This document shows positions 1 to 9,927 of a stretch of DNA of 64,000 bases, piece by piece (positions within the stretch are counted from its first letter, which is position 1; every line of letters starts with the position of its first letter). Where the stretch lies: the NCBI GenBank assembly GCA_022652985.1, contig JALCRY010000004.1:21680-85679 (forward strand). Direction: 5' to 3'. The notes under the pieces were generated by a model, which saw nothing but the letters and a program-made list of their open reading frames with translations, was not told the DNA's origin and ran no database searches. The position numbers and the translations under genes are program-made. The stretch comes from Eubacteriaceae bacterium. GTDB lineage: Bacteria; Bacillota; Clostridia; Peptostreptococcales; Anaerovoracaceae.

Positions 1-1971
1 GATTTGTTGAAAGATGGATCTGTTGTGACAAATGCTGATGTCAGTACAAAAGATCAGGCCATCGACATGATGATCGGACTTCATGACAAGTGCGGAAATA
101 TTTCCGACGTGGTAAAGTTCAAAGAGGGAATACTTAAGAGGGAAGAAGAAAGCACAACTGCAGTAGGCGAGGGAATAGCCATTCCGCACTGCAAGAGCGA
201 GGTCGTTGCCAGTCCGGGACTTACTGCTCTGACAGTACCTGCAGGCATCGATTACAACGCTCCTGACGGGAAGGATTCAAACATTCTGTTCATGATCGCA
301 GCTCCTCTTGACGGAGATCTTCATCTGGAAGTTCTGGCGAGACTGATGACGCTTCTCATGGACATGGATCTCAGGAACAAGCTTATTGCAGCCAAAGACG
401 AGAACGAGTTCATAGCCGCCATCGATGAAGCTGAAAAAGCAAAATATCCTGATGAGGCAGGCTCGCAGGAAGTAGTGGATGCAGCTGAGGCTGCCGGCGA
501 AGATGAGGGATATAAGATCCTTGCAGTTACAGCCTGCCCGACGGGAATCGCCCATACCTACATGGCAGCTGAATCTCTGGAAAAGAAAGCGGCAGAGATG
601 GGATTCAAACTGAAGGCTGAGACAAACGGTTCGATGGGAGCCAAGAACGTCCTCACACCGGAAGAAATCGCCGCAGCAGACGGAATCATCATTGCCGCCG
701 ACAAGAATGTCGACATGGCAAGATTTGCCGGCAAGAGAGTGTATTCGACCAAGGTCGCAGACGGGATCAACAAGCCGGAAGAACTTATAAATCAGATACT
801 GAACAAGACAGCTCCGATAATGGAAGGCGATGTGAAAGCAGCGGCTGCATCGGGTTCAAACAACGAAAGCAAAGGACATCAGGTATATAAACACCTTATG
901 AACGGCGTTTCATACATGCTCCCGTTCGTAGTAGGCGGCGGCATCATGATAGCACTGGCATTCCTGATAGATACGATCGCCGGCGCGCCAAGAGATTCAT
1001 CATTCGGTACATTTACGGCGGCAGCTGCTTTCTTCAAGAGCATCGGAGGCGTAGGATTCGGATTCATGCTTCCTGTACTTGCGGGATTCATTGCTGAAAG
1101 TATAGCGGACAGACCGGGACTCGCAGTAGGCTTTGTCGGAGGTTCGATCGCAACACTGGGATGCACATTTGCCAATGTAACAGGCGATGCTGCGGCAGTT
1201 TCCGGATTCCTCGGCGCTCTGCTGGCAGGATTCGTAGGCGGATATATCGTCAAGCTGCTCAGGAAAGTCTTCGCATGGCTGCCTGATTCGGTATCGCAGA
1301 TGATGCCGATACTCATCATCCCTCTGTTCGGAATGATCCTCATGGGACTGTTCATGTGTGCGATCAACCCGTTCGTCGGAGCTCTGAATACAGCTATTTC
1401 CAACGGCCTTAACGGAATGGGACAGTCAAGTGCAGTAATACTCGGATGCATCGTGGCCGGCATGATGGCCATAGATATGGGCGGCCCGTTCAATAAAGCG
1501 GCGTATGTATTCGGCACAGCGGCTCTTACAACAGGCGGATACAACATCATGGCGGCAGTCATGATAGGCGGAATGGTACCGCCGATCGCTATCGCGCTCT
1601 GCACAACAATATTCAAAAACAGATGGACTAAGGAAGAAAGAAGAGCAGGAGCAGTCAACTATGTTATGGGACTCTGCTTCATCACAGAAGGAGCTATCCC
1701 GTTCGCTGCCGGCGATCCGCTGAGAGTCATTCCTTCGTGCATAGCAGGAAGCGCACTGGCAGGAGGCCTCTCGATGCTGTTCAACTGCACCCTGATGGCG
1801 CCTCACGGAGGGATCTTCGTCTTCGCAGTAGTAGGACATGCTCCGATGTATGTCGTAGCTCTTATCGCCGGATCAGTACTTGCAGCACTTCTCCTCGCGA
1901 TCCTCAAGAGACCTCTTTCGAAAGAAGCTCAGGAAGCAGGAGCATCTATGGACGGACTCAAGCTGGAGTAA
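1..1971 (+). CDS. fruA: PTS fructose transporter subunit IIABC (5' end cut by window)
   Basis: Membrane permease that phosphorylates fructose-type sugars during uptake, using phosphate from HPr. Three fused domains are visible. EIIA comes first, with the phosphorylated His in GIAIPHCKSE (residue 62 counting from the TTG at 4). EIIB follows, with its cysteine in AVTACPTGIAHTYM (about residue 178). EIIC occupies roughly residues 290-645 with many hydrophobic helices and the motifs GGPFNKAAY and ITEGAIPF. The frame is open to base 1 (it reads D-L-L-K-D-G), so the true start lies just upstream and a few residues are missing. ptsH and ptsI follow on the same strand, so the specific and general PTS proteins are probably co-transcribed. 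Confidence 0.93.
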   Translation, partial: DLLKDGSVVTNADVSTKDQAIDMMIGLHDKCGNISDVVKFKEGILKREEESTTAVGEGIAIPHCKSEVVASPGLTALTVPAGIDYNAPDGKDSNILFMIAAPLDGDLHLEVLARLMTLLMDMDLRNKLIAAKDENEFIAAIDEAEKAKYPDEAGSQEVVDAAEAAGEDEGYKILAVTACPTGIAHTYMAAESLEKKAAEMGFKLKAETNGSMGAKNVLTPEEIAAADGIIIAADKNVDMARFAGKRVYSTKVADGINKPEELINQILNKTAPIMEGDVKAAAASGSNNESKGHQVYKHLMNGVSYMLPFVVGGGIMIALAFLIDTIAGAPRDSSFGTFTAAAAFFKSIGGVGFGFMLPVLAGFIAESIADRPGLAVGFVGGSIATLGCTFANVTGDAAAVSGFLGALLAGFVGGYIVKLLRKVFAWLPDSVSQMMPILIIPLFGMILMGLFMCAINPFVGALNTAISNGLNGMGQSSAVILGCIVAGMMAIDMGGPFNKAAYVFGTAALTTGGYNIMAAVMIGGMVPPIAIALCTTIFKNRWTKEERRAGAVNYVMGLCFITEGAIPFAAGDPLRVIPSCIAGSALAGGLSMLFNCTLMAPHGGIFVFAVVGHAPMYVVALIAGSVLAALLLAILKRPLSKEAQEAGASMDGLKLE

Positions 1972-2012
1972 TATAATAACGATATAGAATAGAAAAATGA
2001 TAGTGCATATAT

Positions 2013-2040
2013 GCGGGGCCGCGTTCTGAGGAGGCCCCGC
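2013..2040 (+). promoter_or_regulatory. GC-rich hairpin between fruA and ptsH
   Basis: A perfect 8-bp stem (GCGGGGCC at 2013-2020 with GGCCCCGC at 2033-2040) and a 12-nt loop. It ends just before the ptsH ribosome-binding site (AAAAGGAG at 2044-2051). No U tract follows, so it does not look like a terminator. An mRNA stabilising or processing element that sets the fruA to ptsH ratio is an inference. Confidence 0.55.
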
Positions 2041-2058
2041 GGGAAAAGGAGATTCAAA

Positions 2059-2325
2059 ATGGTATCTAAACAGCTCACAGTAACTAATTCACAGGGTTTC
2101 CACATGAGACCGGCAACAGTATTCGTAAATGCAGTCAGCAAATATAAGTCAAATATCACAATCAAGTTCAACGGAAATGACGTAAACGCAAAGAGCCTGA
2201 TGAATCTGATAGCAGCATGTATCAAGTTCGGTTCGAACATTGAAGTAGTTGCAGAAGGAGAAGATGAAGAAGCCGCTCTGGCAGAAGCTGTACAGCTCAT
2301 AGAAGCAGGCCTCGGTGAGGAGTAA
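2059..2325 (+). CDS. ptsH: Phosphocarrier protein HPr
   Basis: Cytosolic phosphocarrier between Enzyme I and the sugar-specific EIIs. It has 88 residues, the usual length. His15 lies in the QGFHMRPAT active-site motif. Ser46 lies in NAKSLMNL, the regulatory site phosphorylated by HPr kinase in Firmicutes, so a role in carbon catabolite control is expected from the family. A longer in-frame ATG at 2011 would run through the GC hairpin; the ATG at 2059 is chosen because AAAAGGAG lies 7 nt upstream and the protein then begins MVSKQLTV as in other HPr. ptsI starts 4 nt after its stop codon. Confidence 0.95.
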   Translation: MVSKQLTVTNSQGFHMRPATVFVNAVSKYKSNITIKFNGNDVNAKSLMNLIAACIKFGSNIEVVAEGEDEEAALAEAVQLIEAGLGEE

Positions 2326-2329
2326 TACG

Positions 2330-4042
2330 ATGTTGAAAGGTATTCCGGTATCCGACGGTATCGGCATCGGTACAGTCAGGATAATAAAAAATAAGGAAGT
2401 CAAGTTCGATGACCGCGTAATTCCGGAAAATGAGATCGAATCAGAACTCGGGCGTTTCCACTCCGCAGTAGATGTGTTCTGTGAAAGAACCAAGAAAATG
2501 GCAGAAGAAATGGAACAGTCCGTAAACCCGAAAGAGGCCGAGATAATCAAAGGACATATACAGATGATTTCGGATCCGTTCATGATCGGACAGATAGAAG
2601 ATCAGATAAAGAACGGGACATGTGCGGAGAAAGCGGCGGAAAACACCTTGAATCAGTTCATTGAAATGTTCTCCGCAGTAGACGATGAGCTTACGCAGCA
2701 GCGCGCCACCGATGTCAGCGATATCAAAAAGAGACTGCTGAGGATACTGCTGGGGATCGAAGAAATAGATCTGGGCAGTCTGCCGGCGGGAACGATAATC
2801 GTGACCAAAGATCTGACACCTTCGATGACAACAGAAATAAAGAAAGAAAATATCAACGGCATCGTTACTGAAAAAGGCGGCATCACATCGCACAGCGCGA
2901 TATTATCGAGAGCTCTGGAAATACCCGCAGTCCTGAGCGTGCCGGAGATAACAAAGATCCTCAAGGACGGAGACAGTGTAATAATAGACGGCAAAGAGGG
3001 CGAAGTTCTTTCTGATCCGACAGATGCAGACAGGCAGAAATACGAAAAAGCACGCGTCGATTTCCTCAAAGAAAAAGAATATCTCAATACATTCATCGGT
3101 AAAGATACGATGACTGAGGACGGATATCACAAGGAAGTCTTCTGCAATATCGGAACTCCCAAAGATGCAGTGACAGCAGTTCAGAAAGACGGGGAGGGCA
3201 TCGGCCTCTTCAGGACCGAGTTCCTCTTCATGGACCGCAAGACAGCGCCTACAGAAGAAGACCAGTTCAATGCATACAAGAAAGTCGCGGAAACTCTCGG
3301 CGGCAGGACAGTGATAATCCGTACGCTGGACATAGGCGGCGACAAGGATATCCCGTATATGGAGCAGTCGAAAGAAGACAATCCGTTCCTGGGATACAGA
3401 GCAGTGAGATATTGCCTCGGCGACAAGGAACTTTATAAAACACAGCTTCGCGCAATATTGAGAGCTTCGGCTTTCGGCAGTATCTGGGTAATGGTGCCTA
3501 TGGTAACGAATGTATATGAAATGCGTCAGGTCCGCGGCATAGTCGAAAGAATCAAGACAAAGCTCGATAAGGAAGGCATTCCGTATGACAGGAATATCAA
3601 GGTCGGCGCCATGATAGAAACACCTGCGGCATCGCTCATATCAGACATACTGGCGAAGGAATGTGATTTCTTCAGCATAGGGACAAACGACCTCATCCAG
3701 TATACGATGTGCGCGGACAGAGGAAACGCGGATGTTGCATATCTCTACAAGCCGTATTATCCGGCGGTCCTGAGATCGCTCAAGACGATAATAGAAAACG
3801 GTAAAAAAGAGGGTATATCCGTCGGCATGTGCGGCGAAGGAGCAAGAGATCCGATGCTCATACCTCTTCTGCTGGCATTCGGACTCGACGATTTCAGCGT
3901 AACTCCGACATCAGTGCTTTCGACCAGGAGCTGCATTTCAAAATGGACTCTCGAGGAAGCAAGAGAAGTCGCAAACAAAGCAATGTCTCTTCCTACATAT
4001 ATGGAAGTAGAAGAGTATCTTAAAGGGATAGTTAGAAAATAA
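2330..4042 (+). CDS. ptsI: PTS Enzyme I (phosphoenolpyruvate-protein phosphotransferase)
   Basis: Takes phosphate from phosphoenolpyruvate and passes it to HPr. 570 residues, normal length. The phosphohistidine motif [19 protein letters not shown] has His188. The PEP-binding barrel carries [21 protein letters not shown] and the C-terminal GMCGEGA cysteine motif. An upstream in-frame codon at 2315 would overlap ptsH; the ATG at 2330 is preferred because of the GGTGAGGAG ribosome-binding site about 9 nt upstream and because the protein then starts [14 protein letters not shown]. Translation is probably coupled to ptsH. Confidence 0.96.
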   Translation: MLKGIPVSDGIGIGTVRIIKNKEVKFDDRVIPENEIESELGRFHSAVDVFCERTKKMAEEMEQSVNPKEAEIIKGHIQMISDPFMIGQIEDQIKNGTCAEKAAENTLNQFIEMFSAVDDELTQQRATDVSDIKKRLLRILLGIEEIDLGSLPAGTIIVTKDLTPSMTTEIKKENINGIVTEKGGITSHSAILSRALEIPAVLSVPEITKILKDGDSVIIDGKEGEVLSDPTDADRQKYEKARVDFLKEKEYLNTFIGKDTMTEDGYHKEVFCNIGTPKDAVTAVQKDGEGIGLFRTEFLFMDRKTAPTEEDQFNAYKKVAETLGGRTVIIRTLDIGGDKDIPYMEQSKEDNPFLGYRAVRYCLGDKELYKTQLRAILRASAFGSIWVMVPMVTNVYEMRQVRGIVERIKTKLDKEGIPYDRNIKVGAMIETPAASLISDILAKECDFFSIGTNDLIQYTMCADRGNADVAYLYKPYYPAVLRSLKTIIENGKKEGISVGMCGEGARDPMLIPLLLAFGLDDFSVTPTSVLSTRSCISKWTLEEAREVANKAMSLPTYMEVEEYLKGIVRK

Positions 4043-4071
4043 TTCATATGACCATGACTGGAGGTAATATT

Positions 4072-5085
4072 ATGATCAAAGTAGCAATAAACGGTTTCGG
4101 AAGAATAGGCAGACTGGCTTTCCGCCAGGTATTTGAAAACAGCGAGTTCGACATCATCGCGATAAACGACCTGACAGACCCTGAGATGCTTGCATTCCTG
4201 CTTAAGCACGACAGTGTGCAGGGACAGTATCTCCATGATATCTCATTCGATGAGAACAGCATCACAGTAGACGGCAAGAAAATCACTATTTACAAAGAAG
4301 CAGATGCCAGGAATCTGCCTTGGGGCAAACTCGGGATCGACATCGTCCTCGAATGCACGGGCTTCTATACATCAAAAGATAAATCGCAGGCTCATATAGA
4401 CGCCGGCGCCAAGAAAGTACTTATTTCCGCACCGGCCGGCAGTGATCTTCCGACAATCGTATTCGGCACGAACCACGAGATACTTACGAGTGAAGACCGC
4501 ATCGTTTCAGGCGCATCATGCACAACGAACTGCCTGGCTCCTATGGCCAAGGCGCTCAACAGCTACAGAGAGCTGCGTACAGGATTCATGACGACCATCC
4601 ATGCATATACAGGAGATCAGATGATCCTCGACGGACCGCACAGAAAGGGAGATCTGAGACGTGCAAGAGCAGGAGCAATCAACATCGTACCTGCAAGTTC
4701 CGGCGCTGCCAAGGCAATCGGCCTGGTTATTCCAGAGCTCGACGGCAAGCTCATTGGATCCGCACAGAGAGTACCTGTAGCATCCGGTTCAATCACAATA
4801 CTTGACGCGACACTTAAGGATATGACAGACAGTGTAAGCGTTGAGGGGATCAATGCGGCGATGAAAGCGGCAGCAGACGAATCGTTCGGATATACAGAAG
4901 AAGAAATCGTTTCTGCGGATGTTATCGGCATGCACTACGGCTCGCTCTTCGATGCTACACAGACTCTGGCGCAGCAGTGCGGAACGCATATCTATGAAGT
5001 AAGAGTAGTATCATGGTACGATAACGAAATGTCGTATGTTTCACAATTAGTCAGAACGCTTAAGTACATGGCAAACATGAACTAA
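4072..5085 (+). CDS. gap: Glyceraldehyde-3-phosphate dehydrogenase
   Basis: Glycolytic oxidation and phosphorylation of glyceraldehyde-3-phosphate. 337 residues. It has an N-terminal Rossmann fold (INGFGRIGR), Asp33 in the nicotinamide-cofactor site (NAD preference), catalytic Cys150 in SGASCTTNC and His177 in TTIHAYT. The start at 4072 follows GGAGGT at 4060-4065; the ATG at 4048 would place that ribosome-binding site inside the gene. It sits 29 nt after ptsI, so PTS and glycolysis genes may share a transcript that ends at the terminator at 5106-5135. Confidence 0.96.
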   Translation: MIKVAINGFGRIGRLAFRQVFENSEFDIIAINDLTDPEMLAFLLKHDSVQGQYLHDISFDENSITVDGKKITIYKEADARNLPWGKLGIDIVLECTGFYTSKDKSQAHIDAGAKKVLISAPAGSDLPTIVFGTNHEILTSEDRIVSGASCTTNCLAPMAKALNSYRELRTGFMTTIHAYTGDQMILDGPHRKGDLRRARAGAINIVPASSGAAKAIGLVIPELDGKLIGSAQRVPVASGSITILDATLKDMTDSVSVEGINAAMKAAADESFGYTEEEIVSADVIGMHYGSLFDATQTLAQQCGTHIYEVRVVSWYDNEMSYVSQLVRTLKYMANMN

Positions 5086-5105
5086 GCTGTTTTAGATATC
5101 ATTGT

Positions 5106-5135
5106 AAAAAGCAGGGCTGCGGGGCCCTGCTTTTT
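5106..5135. terminator. Bidirectional intrinsic terminator between gap and the dtxR-like gene
   Basis: Stem GCAGGGC (5111-5117) pairs with GCCCTGC (5124-5130) around a 6-nt loop, flanked by AAAAA on the left and TTTTT on the right. It can therefore stop transcription of both convergent genes. Confidence 0.85.
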
Positions 5136-5150
5136 GCTTGCTGAAAAAAT

Positions 5151-5537
5151 TTATCTGATCTTGTTTTCAACATATTCTTTTATTTTGTCGAAAGATTCCT
5201 GACTGATGTAATGTTCGATCCTGCATGCATCGGCCACGGCTGTTTCCTCTGAAACGCCGATAGCCTTCAAAGCCTCGGAAAGTGTCAGATGACGTTCATA
5301 CACAGCAGAAGCGGCAGTCATGCCTTCTGCAGTCAGGGTTATATATCCGGAATCATCAATGTCTATCAGACCTTTTTCCTTCAGATGCTTCATGGCGACG
5401 CTGACACTCGGTTTAGAGAAACCTGTTTCGTGAACGATATCTATCGACCGCACTTCAGACTGTTTTTTGTTCAGTATGAGTATCGTTTCCATGTAGTTTT
5501 CTGCAGATTCATATGTTTTTTCCATTTTATTCACCAT
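5151..5537 (-). CDS. DtxR/MntR-family metal-dependent transcriptional regulator
   Basis: 128-residue repressor-type protein with an N-terminal winged helix (VRSIDIVHETGFSKPSVSVA, about residues 29-48) and a helical dimerisation/metal domain, without the C-terminal SH3 domain of full-length DtxR. Candidate ligands are Glu/Asn in ESAENYMETI, His in YERHLTL, and Cys-Glu-His in DACRIEHYIS. The last motif resembles DtxR Cys102/Glu105/His106 rather than MntR. The start codon lies 2 nt after the deoD stop and no strong ribosome-binding site is seen, so translation may be coupled to deoD. The metal (iron or manganese) cannot be told from sequence. An alternative start is at 5525. Confidence 0.85.
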   Translation of the reverse strand: MVNKMEKTYESAENYMETILILNKKQSEVRSIDIVHETGFSKPSVSVAMKHLKEKGLIDIDDSGYITLTAEGMTAASAVYERHLTLSEALKAIGVSEETAVADACRIEHYISQESFDKIKEYVENKIR

Positions 5538-5539
5538 TA

Positions 5540-6247
5540 CTATAATACAGCTGTTTCAAGAGCCAGTACGATCATGTCTCCGTTAGCCTTAGTTCTTTCT
5601 TCAACAGTAGCTTTTTCGCCGGTAACAAAATGATCTGTTATCGTCATCATGGCCAGCGCATCGACGCCGTTGTAAGCCGCGTTCATGTAAAGCGCCGCCG
5701 CTTCCATTTCTACAGCCATTACTCCCATTGCTGCCCACTTTTTCCACCATTCCGGATCTGCTTCGTAGAAAACGTCGCAGGAAACTATATTGCCGGCATT
5801 GATGCTGAGTTTCATTTCTTTATTGATTTCCAGTGTTTTCTGCAGGAGATCCCAGCTTGCGCAAGGCGCGTAATTTCCGGGCAGCCTGAATGAATGCTGG
5901 TAATTGGAATCAGTGGAAGCGGATATGCCGAGGACTATATCGCCGATCCTGATATCTTTGTGGAATGATCCCGCGGTACCTATGCGGATGATCTTCTTCA
6001 CTTTGTATTCGGTCATGAGTTCCCAGGAATATATGCCCATCGAAGGCATTCCCATACCGCTGCCCTGGATGGAGACAGGGACGCCTTTGTACCGTCCGGT
6101 GTATCCGTACATGTTCCTTACATCACTATATAGAACCGGCTCTTCCAGATAGTTCTCCGCTATGTATTTTGCCCGCAGGGGATCGCCGGGCATCAGGACA
6201 CTTTCCGCTATTTCTCCCGGTTCTGCAGCATTAATATGTGTGCTCAA
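5540..6247 (-). CDS. deoD: Purine-nucleoside phosphorylase (DeoD type)
   Basis: Reversible phosphorolysis of purine (deoxy)nucleosides in salvage. 235 residues, close to the hexameric bacterial DeoD. Motifs: VLMPGDPLRAKYIAE near the N-terminus, RIGTAGSF for phosphate and ribose binding, MAVEMEAAALY, and the catalytic Asp in TITDHF. The start is a TTG at 6247 giving MSTHINAAE, with an ideal AGGAGGT at 6255-6261. The frame stays open upstream to 6670, but that part has no DeoD-like sequence and would contain the promoter. The dtxR-like gene follows 2 nt after the stop. Confidence 0.93.
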   Translation of the reverse strand: MSTHINAAEPGEIAESVLMPGDPLRAKYIAENYLEEPVLYSDVRNMYGYTGRYKGVPVSIQGSGMGMPSMGIYSWELMTEYKVKKIIRIGTAGSFHKDIRIGDIVLGISASTDSNYQHSFRLPGNYAPCASWDLLQKTLEINKEMKLSINAGNIVSCDVFYEADPEWWKKWAAMGVMAVEMEAAALYMNAAYNGVDALAMMTITDHFVTGEKATVEERTKANGDMIVLALETAVL

Positions 6248-6277
6248 TTGAAATACCTCCTGTAAATTATTAATGCC

Positions 6278-6306
6278 ATTATAACATATCCGGGGCGGAA
6301 TGTGAT
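6278..6306 (-). promoter_or_regulatory. Putative sigma-A promoter for deoD
   Basis: On the minus strand an extended -10 (TG-T-TATAAT, hexamer at 6278-6283) is separated by 17 nt from ATCACA at 6301-6306, a 4/6 match to TTGACA. It lies about 30 nt upstream of the deoD start. Confidence 0.55.
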
Positions 6307-6342
6307 AATCCTCTGAAGATATTGTGAATATATGGAAATTCA

Positions 6343-6372
6343 TTGGAGATTTTTCCTGCAGGGTGATAAAAT
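6343..6372 (+). promoter_or_regulatory. Possible promoter for the GHL10 gene
   Basis: TTGGAG at 6343-6348 and TAAAAT at 6367-6372, with an 18-nt spacer and TGA directly before the -10. It lies about 55 nt upstream of the coding start at 6426. Confidence 0.4.
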
Positions 6373-6425
6373 CGTCATAATAAATAAACATGACGTATGA
6401 TTTTGACACACACAGAGAGGAAGAT

Positions 6426-7622
6426 ATGAAGAAGAGAGTATTTGCAGTTGTATTGAGTATAGCATTGCTGTTCACGATGTCCGTTTCGGTACAGACGGCC
6501 GGTTCAGTGGATGCTTCAGGCATAACAAAGACATCATACAGTAATATGACAAAAGGCGTCTGGCTTGCTTTCTGCGATTTTTCATCGCTCGGGTTATATG
6601 ATAAACCGCTCTCCACATATAAAAAGAATGTGAACAGTATTCTGAACAAGGCGAAGGCGGCGGGGTGCAATACCGTTTATTTCCATGTCAGAGCTTTTGA
6701 TGATGCGGCATGGTATTCGACGACGTTCAGAGCGTCAGAGTATCTGTGTCCGCATGCGCACAGCTATGCGAATGCGAAGACAGCATACCAGACAGAACTC
6801 GGCTATGATCCGTTCGGCGTTTTCGTTTCCTGCGCGGAAACGAAGGGGATAAATGTTGAGGCATATATGAATCCCTACAGGATCACATATTCCAAATTCC
6901 TGGATCCGGCCAGCCCTTACTCGAGATCGAGAGTATACAGGGCCGTCAGGGAACTGAAGGAGAATTATAATATATCGGGAATACATTTCGATGATTATTT
7001 CTACCATTCGACATCAAAGTATCTGTACACCACAGCAGCGAGCAGATACAGCAAAAATCCGCAGGGAACGCTGAGAACGAGAAAAGGCATTACTGCTGCC
7101 GAGAAGAGAAAGAACTGCAATCTGCTCGTCAGCGGCGTATATAAAAAGGCGCATACGGCAGTGTCATCGAAATCCACGGCTTCCGGTTCGTCTTCAGTCA
7201 AGTTCGGCATAAGCCCTGCAGGCAATTATGCAAACTGCATGGCTGCAGGCGCGGATGTCAAAACATGGTGCAGCAAGGCGGGCTATGTCGATTACATCTC
7301 TCCGCAGATATACTGGACAAATACGTACAAGCTTCCTTCAGGTTCCTACACGAAGCTGTTCAACAGCAGGCTGAAACAGTTCCAGAGTCTCAATAAGCTC
7401 GACAAGCCTATGTATGTTGGTCTTGCTCTTTACAGAGCCGGCATCAGCGACAGCAATGATAAAGGCTGGAAGAAATACACGAACAACATCGCGACGCAGG
7501 TAAAGCGTATTTATTCGACAGGCGGGGAAGGCTATATCCTGTTCGAAGCCAGCAACCTGAAATCAAAAAGCACAGCCAAGAAAGCGGAAATCAGCAATCT
7601 CGAGCAGCTGCTCGCCGAGTAA
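6426..7622 (+). CDS. Exported glycosyl-hydrolase-like protein (GHL10 / former DUF187 family)
   Basis: 398 residues. An N-terminal signal peptide (MKKR then a hydrophobic stretch, with likely cleavage near residues 25-32) points to export. The rest resembles the GHL10 TIM-barrel family: KGVWLAFCDF, a GCNTVYFHVRAFDDAAW segment, YDPFGVFVSCAETKGINVEAYMNPYRI, then SGIHFDDYFY with conserved acidic residues and YVDYISPQIYW. Family members are suspected to act on cell-wall or other glycans; the substrate is unknown. The start at 6426 is chosen over the in-frame ATG at 6390 because AGAGAGGAAG precedes it and the signal peptide starts there. It stands alone, between divergent deoD and convergent rpsT. 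Confidence 0.82.
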   Translation: MKKRVFAVVLSIALLFTMSVSVQTAGSVDASGITKTSYSNMTKGVWLAFCDFSSLGLYDKPLSTYKKNVNSILNKAKAAGCNTVYFHVRAFDDAAWYSTTFRASEYLCPHAHSYANAKTAYQTELGYDPFGVFVSCAETKGINVEAYMNPYRITYSKFLDPASPYSRSRVYRAVRELKENYNISGIHFDDYFYHSTSKYLYTTAASRYSKNPQGTLRTRKGITAAEKRKNCNLLVSGVYKKAHTAVSSKSTASGSSSVKFGISPAGNYANCMAAGADVKTWCSKAGYVDYISPQIYWTNTYKLPSGSYTKLFNSRLKQFQSLNKLDKPMYVGLALYRAGISDSNDKGWKKYTNNIATQVKRIYSTGGEGYILFEASNLKSKSTAKKAEISNLEQLLAE

Positions 7623-7651
7623 AACAGAATAACAAGCAGAGAAAATACTAA

Positions 7652-7678
7652 AAAAGATGGCTTATGGCCATCTTTTTG
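7652..7678. terminator. Bidirectional intrinsic terminator between the GHL10 gene and rpsT
   Basis: GATGGC (7657-7662) pairs with GCCATC (7668-7673) around a 5-nt loop, flanked by AAAAA and TTTTT. It suits both convergent genes. Confidence 0.85.
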
Positions 7679-7717
7679 ATTCGCATTTAACTTATGCGCT
7701 GTGGGGACGGGTGAGCA

Positions 7718-7993
7718 TTACTTTGAAGCTTCTTTAGCTTCGTTGAATCTCTTTGTGAGTCTGGAAACTTTTCTTGATGCAGTCTTCTTGTGATATGTAC
7801 CTTTCGATACAGCCTGCATAAGTTTTTTCTCGGCAAGAAGGAGCTGCTCTTCTGCTGCTTCGAGATCGTTATCTTCGATAGCTGCGTCGAAACTCTTCAG
7901 GATAGCCTTGATATGATTCTTGACTCTCTTGTTTCTTGCTGTTTTCTTGTCTGTAACTCTGATTCTTTTTTTTGCGGATTTGATGTTTGCCAT
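7718..7993 (-). CDS. rpsT: 30S ribosomal protein S20
   Basis: Small very basic 16S rRNA-binding protein of 91 residues beginning MANIKSAKKRIRV and carrying the family's Lys/Arg-rich helical hairpin, including KGTYHKKTASRKVSRL. A GGGGTG ribosome-binding site precedes the ATG. It is divergent from lepA, the arrangement seen in many Firmicutes. Confidence 0.96.
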   Translation of the reverse strand: MANIKSAKKRIRVTDKKTARNKRVKNHIKAILKSFDAAIEDNDLEAAEEQLLLAEKKLMQAVSKGTYHKKTASRKVSRLTKRFNEAKEASK

Positions 7994-8108
7994 TAAAATT
8001 CACCCCACTTCTTGTTTCATTTTTTTTCGTTTTATAGCAAAACTCGCAATTGACAGTATATATGATATTATCATTGAAATCAAGGGGAAAATGAAGTAGA
8101 ATGCACTT

Positions 8109-9926
8109 ATGGATTCGTACAAAGACTATATTAGGAATTTCAGTATCATAGCACACATCGATCACGGCAAGTCTACTCTTGCGGACCGTATCCTGGAGAA
8201 AACAGGCATCGTGTCGAAGCATGACATGAAAGATCAATACCTCGACAACATGGATCTGGAAAGGGAACGGGGGATCACGATCAAGCTTCAGACAACAAGA
8301 CTTTCATTTAAGTCAAAAGACGGCAATGAGTATATTTTCAATCTGATAGATACTCCGGGACATGTCGACTTCAATTATGAAGTGTCAAGAAGTCTGGCCG
8401 CATGTGAAGGCGCTGTGCTCGTAGTGGATTCGACACAGGGTGTCGAAGCTCAGACCCTCGGCAACGTATATCTTGCGCTGGACGAGGACCTTGAGATACT
8501 GCCGGTACTGAACAAGATCGATCTTCCGAGTGCACACCCGGAAGAAGTAAGGGAAGAAATTGAAGAAGTAATAGGGATCGACGCGCATGACGCGCCGCTT
8601 GTTTCTGCGAAAGAAGGCACGGGAGTCGAAGAGCTGCTCGAGGCGATCGTGGAAAAGATTCCTTCGCCGAAGGGCGATCCGGACAAGCCGCTCAAGGCGC
8701 TGATCTTCGATTCGTATTATGACAATTATAAAGGCGTGGTCATTCTCGCGAGGATATTCTCCGGCACAGTCCGGAAGGGCGACATGATCAGGATGATGAA
8801 TACCGGGACTGTACACGAGGTCACTGAGGTAGGCACATATTCTCCGGGACATGTGCCGTGCAGTGAACTTCGGGCCGGAGAGGTAGGATACATCTGCGGA
8901 AGCATAAAACAGGTCAGAGACGCGCGTGTGGGCGATACCATAACTCTGAACGACAACCCGACAAAAACGCCTCTGAGAGGCTATAAGAAGGCTCAGTCGA
9001 TGGTTTACTGCGGAATATATCCGGCAGGGACAGAAAAATACGACAATGTCAAGGATGCTCTGGAAAAACTGCAGGTGAATGACGCGGCATTCGATTTCGA
9101 ACCGGAGACATCACAGGCTCTCGGATACGGTTTCAGATGCGGTTTCCTGGGGCTGTTGCATATGGAGATCATCGTGGAGAGGCTGGAGCGCGAGTTTGAC
9201 CTGGAGGTCATCACGACTTCGCCGAGTGTTATTTACCGCGTCATCAGGACTGACGGGACGGAAATGATGATCGAAAATCCGAGCAACCTGCCGGAAGCAA
9301 CGGAGATCGACCATATCGAAGAGCCGATAGTCAAGGCCGATATAATGATACCGAACGAATATGTGGGGAATATCATGGAATTGTGCCAGAACCGGCGGGG
9401 CAAACTTCTTGACATGGAATACATTACTGCCACCAGAGTGACGCTGCATTACGAGATGCCGCTGAACGAGGTCATCTATGATTTTTTCGATGCACTCAAA
9501 TCCAAGACCAGAGGTTATGGTTCGCTCGATTATGAGTTCATCAGATATGAAAGATCAAAGCTGGTGAAGCTGGATATCATGCTTAACAAGGAGCTTGTGG
9601 ATGCGTTCTCGATGATAGTGCATGAGTCGGAGGCATATGCACGGGGACGCTTCGTCTGCGAAAAGCTCAAGGAAGTTATCCCGATGCATCAGTTCGAAGT
9701 GCCTATACAGGCCTGCATAGGGCAGAAGATCATCGCCAGGGAAACTGTCCGCGCATACAGAAAAGACGTTATTGCCAAGTGCTACGGCGGAGACATTTCG
9801 AGAAAGAAAAAACTTCTCGAAAAGCAGAAAGAGGGCAAGAAAAGGATGCGTCAGTTCGGATCCGTAGAAGTTCCTCAGGAGGCGTTCACTGCAGTGCTTA
9901 AGTATGATGATAATAAGGGGAGTTAA
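8109..9926 (+). CDS. lepA: Elongation factor 4 (ribosome back-translocase LepA)
   Basis: Translational GTPase of 605 residues. It has the G1 motif AHIDHGKST, switch [12 protein letters not shown]3 [11 protein letters not shown]4 NKIDLP, an EF-G-like domain ([16 protein letters not shown]) and the LepA-specific C-terminal domain ([33 protein letters not shown]). The ribosome-binding site before the ATG at 8109 is weak. In many Firmicutes hemW follows directly, but here hemW is 3.5 kb downstream after other genes. Confidence 0.96.
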   Translation: MDSYKDYIRNFSIIAHIDHGKSTLADRILEKTGIVSKHDMKDQYLDNMDLERERGITIKLQTTRLSFKSKDGNEYIFNLIDTPGHVDFNYEVSRSLAACEGAVLVVDSTQGVEAQTLGNVYLALDEDLEILPVLNKIDLPSAHPEEVREEIEEVIGIDAHDAPLVSAKEGTGVEELLEAIVEKIPSPKGDPDKPLKALIFDSYYDNYKGVVILARIFSGTVRKGDMIRMMNTGTVHEVTEVGTYSPGHVPCSELRAGEVGYICGSIKQVRDARVGDTITLNDNPTKTPLRGYKKAQSMVYCGIYPAGTEKYDNVKDALEKLQVNDAAFDFEPETSQALGYGFRCGFLGLLHMEIIVERLEREFDLEVITTSPSVIYRVIRTDGTEMMIENPSNLPEATEIDHIEEPIVKADIMIPNEYVGNIMELCQNRRGKLLDMEYITATRVTLHYEMPLNEVIYDFFDALKSKTRGYGSLDYEFIRYERSKLVKLDIMLNKELVDAFSMIVHESEAYARGRFVCEKLKEVIPMHQFEVPIQACIGQKIIARETVRAYRKDVIAKCYGGDISRKKKLLEKQKEGKKRMRQFGSVEVPQEAFTAVLKYDDNKGS

Positions 9927-9927
9927 A

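Noticed and set aside
879..1658. A 259-codon minus-strand open frame
   Set aside because: It is antisense to the EIIC domain of fruA and its hydrophobic translation reflects that domain's codons.
6248..6670. N-terminal extension of deoD
   Set aside because: The frame is open, but DeoD homology begins at the TTG at 6247 behind an ideal ribosome-binding site, and the extension covers the promoter region.
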